This document shows positions 14,362-14,409 of a stretch of DNA of 14,409 nucleotides, piece by piece. The notes under the pieces were generated by a model. That model had not been told where the DNA came from. It saw only the letters and a list, made by a program, of their open reading frames with translations, and did not search any database. How positions within the stretch are numbered: the first letter of the stretch is position 1; the number at the start of each line of letters is the position of its first letter. Source of the DNA: Calditrichota bacterium (lineage in GTDB: Bacteria > Calditrichota > Calditrichia > RBG-13-44-9); NCBI GenBank assembly GCA_024276455.1, contig JAJRXE010000308.1:1-14409 (forward strand). Reading direction: 5' to 3'. The translations under genes and the position numbers were made by a program.

Positions 14362-14409
<48 letters not shown>

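Overview
The window looks like chromosomal housekeeping and accessory DNA from a free-living Gram-negative bacterium, most likely of the FCB (Fibrobacteres-Chlorobi-Bacteroidetes) group, perhaps a Calditrichota/KSB1- or Ignavibacteria-like lineage. The clues are a very large secreted Asp-box (BNR/sortilin-like) protein with a FlgD-like C-terminal domain, a GT9 heptosyltransferase-type enzyme, a GSI-alpha glutamine synthetase and moderate G+C. The placement is inferred from gene content and style; no marker gene proves it.

Layout. Positions 1-1959 (+) hold the 3' part of an ApbE-type flavin transferase and a GT9 glycosyltransferase, closed by a perfect hairpin terminator at 1961-1988 that also serves the opposing gene. 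Positions 2017-7067 (-) hold, in transcription order, an ECF sigma factor, a short soluble zinc-binding anti-sigma factor, a DEDDy 3'-5' exonuclease, a tandem set of three palindromes, and the 1093-residue Asp-box protein with its own promoter. A 392-base A+T-rich intergenic region (7068-7459) contains a possible 36-codon gene and the promoter of glnA (7460-8782, +), which ends at a clear intrinsic terminator.

Positions 8861-13642 (-) form a possible cation-homeostasis block. In transcription order it holds a two-TM K+ channel with an RCK domain and an unusual selectivity filter, a spore-photoproduct-lyase-like radical SAM protein, and two different CPA2-type cation:proton antiporters whose genes overlap by GTGA. 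The right end (13857-14409, +) is a tRNA cluster: Pro(TGG), Arg(TCT), His(GTG) and a truncated Glu(TTC), with promoters before Pro and before His.

The most unusual items are the three palindromes at 5388-5457, which share an AAGG-NNN-TTAA-NNN-CCTT frame with compensated changes; the coupled pair of non-identical antiporters beside an atypical K+ channel; a possible small gene upstream of glnA; and a recurring promoter design (TATATT -10 box at exactly 17 bases from the -35 box) before glnA, tRNA-Pro and tRNA-His. I see no CRISPR array, prophage, transposase or obvious defence system.
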